NCBI GenBank assembly: GCA_002343505.1
Contig: DDQZ01000058.1
Location: 629-50,317, forward strand
From: Verrucomicrobiaceae bacterium UBA2429
GTDB lineage: Bacteria; Verrucomicrobiota; Verrucomicrobiia; Verrucomicrobiales; Verrucomicrobiaceae
Direction of reading: 5' to 3'
Length of the DNA stretch: 49,689 bases
The stretch's first letter is position 1; each line of letters begins with the position of its first letter. A program made the position numbers and the translations under genes. The notes beneath the pieces are model-generated. The model made no database searches. It was not told the origin of the DNA and saw only the letters and a list, made by a program, of their open reading frames with translations. Shown here one piece after another: positions 33,363 through 41,952 of this stretch.

Positions 33363-34835
33363 TCACTTGTCCTTCTTCTTCCTCGCCTTCTTCCCCCTCT
33401 CGCTCTTCCACAGCACGATGTCGGCGAGGTCGTTGGTGGAAGCCGGCCCGGCGGTGCTGCGGCCGCGGGCGATGTCGGCCTGGAGGAGGTCGAGGAGCTG
33501 GTTCACGATCTCGGGTTTCGATTCGAAGATATTCGTGGTCTCGCCGATGTCGTCCTTCATGTGGTAGAGCTGGCCTTTGGGCCAGCCGGCGGGCGCCTTG
33601 GCCTCGGTGGGTGATGACCAGCCGCCGGAGGCGCGGGCGAGCGCGAGCTTCCACGGGCCCTGGCGATAGGCGAAGTGGCCGCTGTTCGAGTGATGAATGA
33701 CGCCGTGACGCGTGGACGCGATCTTTTCACCGCCGAATGCCGGCAGGAAGCTCACGCTGTCCTCGCAACTGCCCGCGGGCACCGGCTGGCCGATGATGTC
33801 GGCGGCGGTGGCGAAGAAATCGACGAGGCAGATGAGCTGGTCCGAGGTGGAGCCTGCGGCGATCTTCGCCGGCCAGCGTGCGATGAACGGAATGCGATGC
33901 CCGCCGTCCCAGATGTCCGCCTTGGAACCGCGCAGGTTCGCGCTCACCATGTGGCCCTGCGCGGCGAGCTTGTCGATCCCGGCGGCCTTCGAGCAGCCGT
34001 TGTCGCTGGTGAGGATGAAGAGCGTGTTCTTCGTCATGCCGTTGCGCTCCAACGCCTCCGACACGGCGGCGACCACGTCATCGGTCTGCATCACGAAGTC
34101 ACCGTAATCGCCGAGGCCGCTGCGGCCCTGCCACTCCGGCGCGGGCACGATGGGCGTGTGCGGCGATCCGAGCGGCAGGTAGAGAAAGAACGGCTGCTCC
34201 TGACCCTTGCGCGAGTCGATGTACTCGACCGCCTTGCGCCGCAGACGCGGCAGCATGTGCACCACCTCGTCATGCTCGATGACCGCGTCGTTTTCGATCA
34301 CCGCCTCCATGTCGCGTGCGTGATGAAAGCCATGGTAGTAGTCGAAGCCGCGCGTGATGGGACCGTCCGGGATCTTTGCGCCGACCGGCGGCGTGTCGAA
34401 CTCCTTCGCTTTGTAGGGTTGGCCGCTCTTCGGATCGAGGTATTCGAAATTCAGATGCCACTTGCCGATGATCGCCGTGAGATAGCCCGCGCTCTTGAGA
34501 AAACTCGCCACCGTGGGCCGGTCCTTCGCGATCAGGCTCGGCGCGAAGCCTTCCACCACGCCGCTCTGCAGCTTCGTGCGCCAGCTGTAGCGCCCCGTCA
34601 TCACGCCGTAGCGCGTGGGCGTGCACACCGACGAACCCGAATGCGCATCCGTGAAGATCATCCCCTGCGACGCCAGCCTGTCCGCGCCCGGCGTCGCGAT
34701 CTTCCCATGCTCGGGATTCAGGCAATGCACATCGCCATAACCGAGATCATCGCAGATGAGAAAGACGATGTTGGGGCGCTGCTCCGCAGCAAATGACGAA
34801 CCGCAGAGGAAAAGGAACAGCCAGAAGTGTTTCAT
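33363..34835 (-). CDS. Secreted sulfatase (arylsulfatase A-like)
   Basis: Type I sulfatase of 490 residues. The signal is MKHFWLFLFLCGSSFAAEQ, with metal aspartates D29-D30 (ICDDLGYGD). The formylglycine motif is C71-T-P-T-R75 in SSVCTPTRYGVMTGRY, and GKWHLNFEYLD and SPHTPIVP follow. TSDNGCS supplies the remaining metal ligands. The pattern is that of arylsulfatase A-like enzymes that act on sulfated sugars. The C-terminus ends in a basic tail (KSERGKKARKKKDK) like that of the sulfatase at 35854. ATG at 34835 is selected on the signal peptide; the upstream frame adds seven residues. The sulfite-oxidase-like gene follows after 68 bases. The gene diverges from the HNH endonuclease gene. Confidence 0.93.
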   Translation of the reverse strand: MKHFWLFLFLCGSSFAAEQRPNIVFLICDDLGYGDVHCLNPEHGKIATPGADRLASQGMIFTDAHSGSSVCTPTRYGVMTGRYSWRTKLQSGVVEGFAPSLIAKDRPTVASFLKSAGYLTAIIGKWHLNFEYLDPKSGQPYKAKEFDTPPVGAKIPDGPITRGFDYYHGFHHARDMEAVIENDAVIEHDEVVHMLPRLRRKAVEYIDSRKGQEQPFFLYLPLGSPHTPIVPAPEWQGRSGLGDYGDFVMQTDDVVAAVSEALERNGMTKNTLFILTSDNGCSKAAGIDKLAAQGHMVSANLRGSKADIWDGGHRIPFIARWPAKIAAGSTSDQLICLVDFFATAADIIGQPVPAGSCEDSVSFLPAFGGEKIASTRHGVIHHSNSGHFAYRQGPWKLALARASGGWSSPTEAKAPAGWPKGQLYHMKDDIGETTNIFESKPEIVNQLLDLLQADIARGRSTAGPASTNDLADIVLWKSERGKKARKKKDK

Positions 34836-34946
34836 GCCGCCGAGAAACGAAGGCAATCTTGGATTCTGTCCACCAGAATGCTGCTGACAAAGCGACGGAA
34901 ATGTTCACGATTTGAAGGCTGCGTCCGACTAAAATCATCACCCTCC

Positions 34947-35792
34947 ATGCCTTCATCTTTCACTCACTACTGGCCAGAGACTACACATTTTACAGAAGGA
35001 GATCCGTTTGATCACACAGCTGGGAATCGCTTTAGCAGGTCTGGTCTCACGACCGGGGATCGCGTTTTTGGCATTAGCGTAAGGCGGGGCGTACCCATTC
35101 TGGTTGGCCGTTTGGTGGCTGTTAGTCCCCCTGTTACATACGACCAAGCTTGCAAGATGCTCCCTTACGAGCCCTGGGAGGCTGATGAACACATCATCGC
35201 AGCACCAGGCACCGCTTCAAAGCAGTCTGAATCCCGACAAATACCTCTGGAGATTCTGCGGCAGCTGCGATTTCACAGCCCGGGCGGCGAAACTGCACTG
35301 AAATTCGTATCGAAGACTCGCCTCGATCAGCAGACTTTTCGAGGTGTCCGCAGGCTCACTGATGAGTCTGCAGATTTGCTCGAGTCACTTATTGAGTCGC
35401 CATCCGCTCCAGACCTGAGTCCGACGTACCCTGACGAAATTGATGCAAATGAACCTTATCTTGAGGGTGCCCGCCGTTCAGTCACTGTGAACGCTTATGA
35501 GCGTGATCCAGCCGCGAGGTCGGCCTGTATACAGCACTACGGCTGTTCGTGTTTTGTATGCGGTTTCGACTTTGTCGACTACTACGGAGATCTTGGAGAC
35601 GGATTTATTCATGTTCATCACCGCCGCCCGATTGCAGAGTGTCGTGGTGAGTATGTTGTTGATCCGATTGCCGACTTGATCCCTGTTTGCCCGAATTGCC
35701 ACGCCATGCTGCACCGTGGCACTACGCCACCGAGTGTAGAGGAGCTTAGCAAGATCTACGATGAGCAAAGCGCCGGTGATAACGGGTCGTAG
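34947..35792 (+). CDS. HNH endonuclease with possible PUA/EVE-like N-terminal domain
   Basis: Protein of 281 residues, cytoplasmic. The C-terminal domain has the ordered HNH signature: zinc cysteines C202 and C205 (CFVCG), the catalytic region VHHRRPIAE (H224-H225), then CPNC (C248, C251) with N250, and HAMLHR. The first 150 residues contain no restriction motif but have a Trp/Gly/Asp-rich, beta-strand pattern (HYWPETTHF, GLTTGDRVFGISVRR, ILVGRLVAV). This is compatible with a PUA- or EVE-like modified-base-binding domain, as in EVE-HNH modification-dependent nucleases; that part is inference. It has clearly lower GC than the sulfatases on both sides, no methylase partner, and is the only plus-strand gene within 32-39 kb, so it was probably acquired. 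The start at ATG 34947 is chosen because the earlier frame to 34827 overlaps the divergent sulfatase. Confidence 0.85.
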   Translation: MPSSFTHYWPETTHFTEGDPFDHTAGNRFSRSGLTTGDRVFGISVRRGVPILVGRLVAVSPPVTYDQACKMLPYEPWEADEHIIAAPGTASKQSESRQIPLEILRQLRFHSPGGETALKFVSKTRLDQQTFRGVRRLTDESADLLESLIESPSAPDLSPTYPDEIDANEPYLEGARRSVTVNAYERDPAARSACIQHYGCSCFVCGFDFVDYYGDLGDGFIHVHHRRPIAECRGEYVVDPIADLIPVCPNCHAMLHRGTTPPSVEELSKIYDEQSAGDNGS

Positions 35793-35853
35793 CGACGTGT
35801 TGCGGCAACAGAGTCTTGTGCCTGTCGGCAACGATCTGCACCGTTCGCCTCAT

Positions 35854-37284
35854 TCACTCCGCCTTTTTCTGGTTCTTCTTTTTGCCCTTCTTCGCCGGCT
35901 TGTCCTTGCCGGCGCCGGAGTTGAGGAACTGCTGGTCGAGTTCGGCGGGGCGCGCGTCTTTGAACTGGTCGAGGGCGCCTTGCAGTTTCGCTTTCGCGGC
36001 CGCGGCGTCGCTGGCGAGGGCGGTGGAGGCGAGGTTCTGCTTCTCCATCTCGTCGGCGCTCAGGTCGTAGAACTGGCCGGTGCGGTAGAGCTTGAAGCGC
36101 TGGTCGAAGGCGTATTCGCGCACGGTCATGTCCTTGCTCTGGCGCGGTGAATACCAGATGTAGAGCCACTCGCGCGGCGTGCCGGTCTCGCCCTTGAGCT
36201 GCGGGAGGAAGCTGACGCCATCGACGCCGGCGGGCGCCTCGACACCCGTGGCGGCGCAGAGGGTGGGCAGGAAGTCGGCGCAACTGACGAGGTCGGCGCA
36301 GACGCGACCCTTTTTCATGACCGCAGGCCAACTGGCGATGAACGGGACGTGGGTGCCGTGCGCGTTGGTGGAGCCTTTGCCGCCTTTGTAGTCGCGGCCC
36401 TGGAAGCGGCTGGTGATGCCGCTGTTCGTGCCGTTGTCGCCGAGGAAAAGGATGAGCGTGTTTTCGCGAAGGCCGAGCTCATCGAGCTTTGACACGATGC
36501 GGCCGACCATCTTGTCCATGTAGGCGGTCATGTCGGCGAAGTGCTTCGGATTCTGCAGCTTCTGCTCGCTGCTGATCGTCGGATCGTAGTTCGCGCTGTC
36601 CGGCGTGGGCTGGAAGGGATTGTGCGTGAGGATCATCGGGTAGTAGAGGAAGAAGGGCTTCCCTTTGTTCTTCTCGATGAAGCCGAGCGCGAAGTCGTTC
36701 ACCAGCGTGGGGCCGTACTCGCCCTTCGTGAAGTCCTTCTCGACGCCGTTGTATTCGAGGCCGGGATTCGTGTAGCGCGGCGGGCGGCGCGTCTGCTGCC
36801 AGAGGCAGGATTCCTCAAAGCCGAAGTGCTGCGGCGAATCGAGCTCGTGACCGAGCTGCCACTTGCCGCAGATGCCGGTGGCGTAGCCCGCGTTTTTCAT
36901 GAGGTGGCCGAAGGTCGTCTCCTCGCGCCGCAGCGTGCCGAAGTTGAGGTAGTTGCGCACGTTGTAGCGCCCGGTCATGAGCTGCACGCGCGTGGGCGTA
37001 CACAGCGGCTGCGCGTGGCAGTTTTCAAAGCGCACGCCGGTGGCGGCCAGCTTGTCGAGGTTCGGCGTCTGATACGACTCGCCCCCGTTCGCCGTGACGC
37101 ACTCGTAGCCGAAGTCATCGACCATGATGAGGATGACGTTGGGGCGCTGCTCCGCAGCGAATGACGAAACCAGAGCCGAGCAAAGCGAGACAGCCAGCAC
37201 CGCGGAGCGTGTGCTGCTCCGAAGGAGTGAGCGAAGCGAAGCAATGGCGAATGAGGAAAGGAGCAGGAAGAGAAGGGCTTTCAT
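35854..37284 (-). CDS. Secreted sulfatase (arylsulfatase A-like) with an extended signal region
   Basis: Type I sulfatase of 476 residues. The catalytic motif is C95-T-P-T-R99 (AQPLCTPTRVQLMTGRY), metal aspartates are D56-D57, and CGKWQLGHE and LGDNGTNSG follow. The N-terminus is unusually long: after MKALLFLLLSSFAIA comes SLRSLLRSSTRSAVLAVSL and then a second hydrophobic part that ends in SSFAAEQ, which is the normal signal end of its paralogue at 33363. This insert coincides with a GGAGC-type palindrome (37203-37221), so a REP-like repeat seems to have been read into the signal peptide. The C-terminus is Lys-rich (KDKPAKKGKKKNQKK). The start overlaps the upstream hydrolase stop by four bases (ATGA), placing it last in a three-gene operon. 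Confidence 0.92.
   Translation of the reverse strand: MKALLFLLLSSFAIASLRSLLRSSTRSAVLAVSLCSALVSSFAAEQRPNVILIMVDDFGYECVTANGGESYQTPNLDKLAATGVRFENCHAQPLCTPTRVQLMTGRYNVRNYLNFGTLRREETTFGHLMKNAGYATGICGKWQLGHELDSPQHFGFEESCLWQQTRRPPRYTNPGLEYNGVEKDFTKGEYGPTLVNDFALGFIEKNKGKPFFLYYPMILTHNPFQPTPDSANYDPTISSEQKLQNPKHFADMTAYMDKMVGRIVSKLDELGLRENTLILFLGDNGTNSGITSRFQGRDYKGGKGSTNAHGTHVPFIASWPAVMKKGRVCADLVSCADFLPTLCAATGVEAPAGVDGVSFLPQLKGETGTPREWLYIWYSPRQSKDMTVREYAFDQRFKLYRTGQFYDLSADEMEKQNLASTALASDAAAAKAKLQGALDQFKDARPAELDQQFLNSGAGKDKPAKKGKKKNQKKAE
37203..37221. repeat. GGAGC palindrome inside a signal-peptide coding region
   Basis: CGGAGC and GCTCCG form 6-base arms around GTGTGCT, with further REP-like sequence on both sides (GAGTGAGCGAAGCGAAGC). 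It lies in the sulfatase gene, at the part that codes for its extra N-terminal residues. Confidence 0.65.
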
Positions 37285-38843
37285 GGCATGGGAGCGCTGG
37301 GTTCAACGTGAATGTCATCAATTTCGATCCCTTTTTCGCCGCCATTCTGCATCCAGAGCAGCTTGCGCTTGCCGGCGTTGAAGTTGGCGCGGGAGAGAGT
37401 CTTGGACCAAAGCTTGTCGTCCACACTCATTGCGACGGACTCACCGCTGAACACGAGTTTGACAGTGTGCCAGGCGTTCGCGCCGAGATCGGCTCTTTCG
37501 AGCGGGAGAAATTCGTTCAGCCGATACGCGCCGCTCACCTTGTCGGCAGGACGCTCCTGCTTTTGGCGCAGCGGATGGTTTGGGTCGAGCGAATGCGAAT
37601 CGACCTGAAGTTGCACGCCGTCGCGCAGCAGTTTCACGCGCAGCATGTGGTCCACGCTGCCGAAGCCGTCGTCACCATCGACGAAGAACCACAGCATGCC
37701 GCCCTGGCCGAGATGGCGGTAGCGGAAGGAGATCGCGAGATCCTTGCCGCTCACCGGGAGATAGACCATCGGCGGATACTTCCCGCCGCTGCTGCCGCGC
37801 GTCCACAGCACGCCATCGCGCACCTCCGTGTTCTTGTTCGGGATCGGCGTGGTGAAGCGTTTCGCATCAAAGCCGGCGTCGAAGGTCTCCACGATGGGCG
37901 CCGGTGTTAGGTAGTCGAGCGACTCGAGGAAGGCGTCCACCTCCGCCAGTGTCTTGTAGTAGTGGAGCTTGGCCCCCGCGCCGGCTTCATCCTTCCAGCG
38001 ACCCGGATTGAAGAAGCCGTGCGGTTGGCCTTCGTAGGCTTTCAATTCGCAACGATTGCCGGCGGCGCTCATCACCTTTTGAAACAACTGCACGGTCGGA
38101 AACGACACCGCTTCGTCGTTCGTGCCGTGGAAGATGATGCTCGGCGGAAGTCCGGCGCGCACGAAATGATAGGGCGAGACCTCCTGCGGCCGGCCGTCGC
38201 AGCGCTCTCGGATGTCGGCGAATTTCTCGGCAGTCAGCAAATCGGGATGCCCGTCCGCCGGTGCCAGGACGACGGCGGGATTGAACAGCAGCATCGCATT
38301 CGGCGCGGAGCTGACGCCCTTGTTGTCATCGTCTTCAAAGCCTGGCAGCAGGGCCGTGGCGGCTGCGAGATGACCGCCGGCGGAACCGCCGCCAGCCACG
38401 ATGCGGTCCGGATCGACACCCAGCCGCTCCGCATTCGCACGCACCCAGCGGATCGCCGCCTTCGCATCGCGCACGCAGTCCTGCGGGAAGACGTTGTGAC
38501 GGCTTTTCACGTGATAATCGACCGAGATCGCCACCATGCCGCGCTTGGCGAGGTGCAGGCATTGCGGCAGAAACTGCCCCGGCGTGCCGCCTTTCCATCC
38601 GCCGCCGAAAAAGAACACCGCCGCAGGCCGGCGATCCGTTTTCGCATGATCCTCCGGCTCGAAGATGTGGGCGTTCAGTTTCACGTCGCCGATTGTGCGG
38701 TACACCTCGACACGCGAGCCGGTCATCACCGGCGGGTATTCCCAACTGATCGTCGGCTCAGGCAGTTCGTCTGCGGCACGGAGGCTCGTGAAGAAGAGAA
38801 GCGGGATCAGAAAAACTCGGGAGCGCATGGCCTGGGGGGTCAT
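37281..38843 (-). CDS. Exported esterase fused to a DUF1080/LamG-like domain
   Basis: Protein of 520 residues. The signal is within MTPQAMRSRVFLIPLLFFTSLRAADE. The first domain (about 30-310) is an acetyl-esterase-like alpha/beta hydrolase: oxyanion GGGWKGG (80-86), nucleophile S154 in GGSAGGHL, then FHGTNDEAV and GQPHGFF for the Asp/His. The second domain (about 325-520) is beta-rich and reads like a 3-keto-disaccharide hydrolase/LamG-type jelly roll: FDAGFDAKRF, AISFRYRH, MLWFFVDGDDG and WHTVKLVFSGESVAMSVDD. It may bind the same glycan as the esterase acts on (inference). The start at 38843 overlaps the upstream esterase stop (ATGA); ATG at 38828 would give a tighter signal peptide and remains possible. 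Confidence 0.85.
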   Translation of the reverse strand: MTPQAMRSRVFLIPLLFFTSLRAADELPEPTISWEYPPVMTGSRVEVYRTIGDVKLNAHIFEPEDHAKTDRRPAAVFFFGGGWKGGTPGQFLPQCLHLAKRGMVAISVDYHVKSRHNVFPQDCVRDAKAAIRWVRANAERLGVDPDRIVAGGGSAGGHLAAATALLPGFEDDDNKGVSSAPNAMLLFNPAVVLAPADGHPDLLTAEKFADIRERCDGRPQEVSPYHFVRAGLPPSIIFHGTNDEAVSFPTVQLFQKVMSAAGNRCELKAYEGQPHGFFNPGRWKDEAGAGAKLHYYKTLAEVDAFLESLDYLTPAPIVETFDAGFDAKRFTTPIPNKNTEVRDGVLWTRGSSGGKYPPMVYLPVSGKDLAISFRYRHLGQGGMLWFFVDGDDGFGSVDHMLRVKLLRDGVQLQVDSHSLDPNHPLRQKQERPADKVSGAYRLNEFLPLERADLGANAWHTVKLVFSGESVAMSVDDKLWSKTLSRANFNAGKRKLLWMQNGGEKGIEIDDIHVEPSAPMP

Positions 38844-39796
38844 TTTGCTTTCAGCGTGGCAATGAAGAAGGCAGTTGGCGTCGTGTGCTTCACGTCTGTT
38901 GCACCGGGATAGACGAGTTCGCAGGGCACCTTGGTGGCGACGCAATGCTCCTGCAGTTTGACGCCGAAGTTCGAAGTGTGCGTCGGATCCTTCTGATCCT
39001 GACCGAGCGCGGGCGGAGCGGAGTAGATGAGGTAAACCGGGGGATCGTCGGCGGTCACGAGCGCATAGGGCGAATACTCCGCGATCCAGGGTAGGATCTT
39101 CTCGCGTCCGGCGAGGAACTCCGCAAACGAGCCGATGCCAAAGGCGTGGCCGCCGTAGCGGCTGTTCGGCGTCCACTCCTTCATCTGCTGCGGGTCGAGC
39201 GTGGTCTGTGCGCCCGTCACAGCGGCGCACTGCAGGCGTGAAGACTCGCGGGCGACAGGATCGCTGCTCGCGGGATCGGCGAGATCGTCATGAAACGCTA
39301 GCCAGAGACTCGAGCACGCACCCGCGGAACCGCCGGCCGCGCCGACGCGCGTCTTGTCGATGTTCCACTCGGCCGCCTTGCTGCGGACAAACTGCAGGGC
39401 ACGCGCGGCATCATGCAGCGGCGCTTTGACCGGCGGCGTGACCTTGTCCTCCGCGGCGTGCTTCATGAGGCGGTAGTTGATGGCCACGACCGAAATGCCC
39501 TGCGCGAGGAGATCCTCCACGCTGACGAACTTGTTCACGCGCTCTTTCTCGCCGCTCTGCCAGCCGCCGCCGTGAATGACGAACACCAGCGGTGTCGGCG
39601 TGGCGGACTCGGCCTTCCAGAAGTCGAGGATGTGCCGCTCATGCGTGCCGTAGGGCACATTGGCCATGGTCGGCTTCACGACCGCCGGGTTGGCCGGGGC
39701 CGCCTTCTTCTTGGCGGGTGCCTTGGTTTTGGGTGCGGCGGCGGAAAGAGCCAGCGTCGGAAGGCAGAGAAGCAGGGTGATGAGGACGGGTTTCAT
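38840..39796 (-). CDS. Exported esterase/lipase (HSL-like alpha/beta hydrolase)
   Basis: Hydrolase of 318 residues with signal MKPVLITLLLCLPTLALSAAA and a Lys/Pro/Ala linker (KTKAPAKKKAAPANP). Catalytic features are the oxyanion HGGGWQSGE (75-83), nucleophile S157 in GAAGGSAGA, candidate Asp in PPALGQDQKDPTH, and a His in ATDVKHTTP. It resembles carbohydrate-acetyl or feruloyl esterases. The frame runs back to 41116 as a shadow of the divergent DUF1552 gene; the signal peptide fixes ATG 39796. It is first of a three-gene operon (esterase, esterase-DUF1080, sulfatase) joined by ATGA overlaps, which implies that acyl and sulfate groups of the same polymer are removed together. Confidence 0.87.
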   Translation of the reverse strand: MKPVLITLLLCLPTLALSAAAPKTKAPAKKKAAPANPAVVKPTMANVPYGTHERHILDFWKAESATPTPLVFVIHGGGWQSGEKERVNKFVSVEDLLAQGISVVAINYRLMKHAAEDKVTPPVKAPLHDAARALQFVRSKAAEWNIDKTRVGAAGGSAGACSSLWLAFHDDLADPASSDPVARESSRLQCAAVTGAQTTLDPQQMKEWTPNSRYGGHAFGIGSFAEFLAGREKILPWIAEYSPYALVTADDPPVYLIYSAPPALGQDQKDPTHTSNFGVKLQEHCVATKVPCELVYPGATDVKHTTPTAFFIATLKAK

Positions 39797-39988
39797 GCAG
39801 AGGTGAGGTTGGAGGCCGTGCGACCGGAACAATTGGAACGGAGCATGGGGGCAGACCATGCACGCTTTGCCACTGAAAACTCGGCCCGGCGGGGGTTGGC
39901 CGGTCGGCACAGGAACTGCTTCCTCATCGTCCCGAGGGTGAAACAGAACGCCTCCGAACGGCGTTTTAAGCTCCCCAAAACACCCCGT

Positions 39989-41245
39989 ATGAATCGTCGT
40001 CATTTCCTTCTCAGTTCTCTTGGTGCCTCGCTGGCCTTGCCGAGCATGTCCTCGCTCCAGGCCAAAGGGGCCGTGCAGGCCGCCAAAGGTGCGGGCATGG
40101 GCGCTCGGCGCTTTGTCGCGATCGGGAACCTGCTCGGCTACCAGACGAAGAGCCTGTTTCCGACCACCACGGGCCGGAATTACGAGAAGACGACGCTGCT
40201 GGAGCCGGTGTGGAACATTCGCGACAAAATGACCGTGTTCCGCGGCCTCGATCATGGCGTGAAGGGCGGCCACTTTGCGGTGCATTCGTTCCTTTCCGGC
40301 GTGCTGCATTCGGAGGCGCAAAATCGCCCGGATGGCAATGTGACCATCGACCAGTATCTCGCGGATGCGGTGGGCTTTGAGACGCGCTTTCCGTCGCTCA
40401 CGGTGGGTTCGGAGGGCGGCATTCATGGTGGCTGCCAGATCGCGTGGACGAAATCGGGCGTGCGTGTGCCGCCGGTGACAAATCCGGCCGAGTTGTTCGA
40501 AAAACTCTTCATCAGCGACTCCCCGGAGCGTCAGGCACGTCGGGCGCAGGAGAACAAGGTGCAGGCGTCGATCCTCGACTCCGTTTTGGAGGAGGCGAAC
40601 CGCCTTTCCAAGAAGGTGAATCAGGAGGACAAGGCCAAACTCGACGAGTATCTGACCTCCGTGCGTGATGTGGAGAAGCGTCTCGAACTGCGTCAGCGCT
40701 GGACGAACCAGCCGAAGCCGAAAGCGCCCTTCGACAAGCCCGCGAATCGCAACGCCGTGGAGGACATCCCTCTGCTGTATGAGCTCATCGCGCTCGCTTT
40801 GCAGACGGACAGCACGCGCATCGCCACGCTGGAGATCGGCGGCGACTTCATGCCGCAGCATCTCGGCATCAAGAAGGACTGGCACGGCCTTTCCCACCAC
40901 GGCAACGACCCCGAGGCCATCGAGAGCCTCATCACGCTGGAGAAGTATCAGATCGAGCACTTCGGCAAGTTCGTGGCCCGTCTCGCGAAGATGAACGACG
41001 GCGAGCGCTCGCTGCTCGACTCGACCACCGTGCTTTTTGGCAGCGGCATGGGCGATGGCAACGTGCACAAAAACACCGACCTGCCCATCCTCCTCGCCGG
41101 CGGCGGCTACAAGCACGGCGAATTCCGCGAAGTGCCGCGCGAAGGCATCAACAAAGTGCCGCTGTGCAATCTCTTCGTCGATATCGCCCAGAAGATGGGC
41201 GTGGAAACCGATTCGTTCGGCAGCAGCACGGGACGGTTTGCTTGA
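39989..41245 (+). CDS. DUF1552 family exported protein
   Basis: Protein of 418 residues with signal MNRRHFLLSSLGASLALPS, probably Tat (RRHFLLSS). The family layout is visible: RRFVAIGNLLGYQTKSLFP, FRGLDHGVKGGHFAVHSFLSG, NVTIDQYLADAVG, then a helical spacer and TDSTRIATLEIGG, WHGLSHHGND, and TTVLFGSGMGDGNVHKNTDLP. DUF1552 proteins resemble the DUF1501 phosphatase/sulfatase-like fold, but no activity has been shown to my knowledge. They occur next to DUF1587/1592/1588/1585 proteins in Planctomycetota and Verrucomicrobiota, and such a gene is at 42023. A SUKH-like gene is wedged between them. The start at ATG 39989 is well supported. It diverges from the esterase operon. Confidence 0.93.
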   Translation: MNRRHFLLSSLGASLALPSMSSLQAKGAVQAAKGAGMGARRFVAIGNLLGYQTKSLFPTTTGRNYEKTTLLEPVWNIRDKMTVFRGLDHGVKGGHFAVHSFLSGVLHSEAQNRPDGNVTIDQYLADAVGFETRFPSLTVGSEGGIHGGCQIAWTKSGVRVPPVTNPAELFEKLFISDSPERQARRAQENKVQASILDSVLEEANRLSKKVNQEDKAKLDEYLTSVRDVEKRLELRQRWTNQPKPKAPFDKPANRNAVEDIPLLYELIALALQTDSTRIATLEIGGDFMPQHLGIKKDWHGLSHHGNDPEAIESLITLEKYQIEHFGKFVARLAKMNDGERSLLDSTTVLFGSGMGDGNVHKNTDLPILLAGGGYKHGEFREVPREGINKVPLCNLFVDIAQKMGVETDSFGSSTGRFA

Positions 41246-41296
41246 TCAAATCCACAGCTCCCTGCTGGCAAAAGTCTGGGGAGCATTCGATCCAGC

Positions 41297-41935
41297 ATGT
41301 CCACTGCCCAAGCATTCCGTGAATTTGCTCAGACATGGCTTCGTCGTGATTTGACTGCTACAGATGGGATCAAAGTTCCATCATCAGCGATCATCCCAAC
41401 AGCCTTACGCGAATTCTATCAGACTTGCGGAAGCATGCCTGAACTGACGCGAGCACACAATCAGCTCCTTGCTCCCACGGAAATCGAGGTGGTGGACGCT
41501 CATCACATTTTTTACGATGAGAATCAGTGCGTGGCTCGATGGGCTTTTCGCGAAGCGGACCGTTTGAAGGAAGACCCGCTTGTTTATCAGGGAGTTACTG
41601 TGAAGAATGGCTACGAATGGTATTCCGAGGACATGCTCTTCTCAGATTGGCTTCAACTGATGTCTCTCTGGCAGCTCGTGAACGGAGGTTATGCTTTAGG
41701 AGCTTATGCTTCCGGAGTTCTCGAAGGTAGGGCACGCGTGGAATCACACTTCCCGCGCGTAGGTGGGCATGTCGATGGTTCGACTCGGTTTTACGGCATT
41801 CCAGGACAGTTAATCTGTCTGTCTGGCCCGGACGGTATTCCATCCGTTCATGCAGCAGGAGCCACACCTGCCGACTTCGCCATGCTATCCTCCAAATTGG
41901 GCTTTAACTGGGACTACTCCTGCGAAAATGAATGA
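41297..41935 (+). CDS. SMI1/KNR4 (SUKH)-like protein
   Basis: Cytoplasmic protein of 212 residues. Residues about 30-80 read KVPSSAIIPTALREFYQTCGSM, then LLAPTEIEVVDAHHIFYDE, close to the SUKH pattern (a turn before LxxFYxxxG, then a strand pair). SUKH proteins often act as immunity proteins in toxin systems or as scaffolds. No toxin gene is adjacent. It is visibly lower in GC than the genes around it and separates DUF1552 from DUF1592, which are usually adjacent, so an insertion is likely. It has no signal, unlike its neighbours. The assignment is by eye and moderately sure. Confidence 0.75.
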   Translation: MSTAQAFREFAQTWLRRDLTATDGIKVPSSAIIPTALREFYQTCGSMPELTRAHNQLLAPTEIEVVDAHHIFYDENQCVARWAFREADRLKEDPLVYQGVTVKNGYEWYSEDMLFSDWLQLMSLWQLVNGGYALGAYASGVLEGRARVESHFPRVGGHVDGSTRFYGIPGQLICLSGPDGIPSVHAAGATPADFAMLSSKLGFNWDYSCENE

Positions 41936-41952
41936 TCAGACTTTTTGCGCCA

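Noticed and set aside
34947..35792. HNH gene as a homing endonuclease or part of an intron
   Set aside because: No intron or split host gene is visible, and the N-terminal domain does not resemble homing endonucleases.
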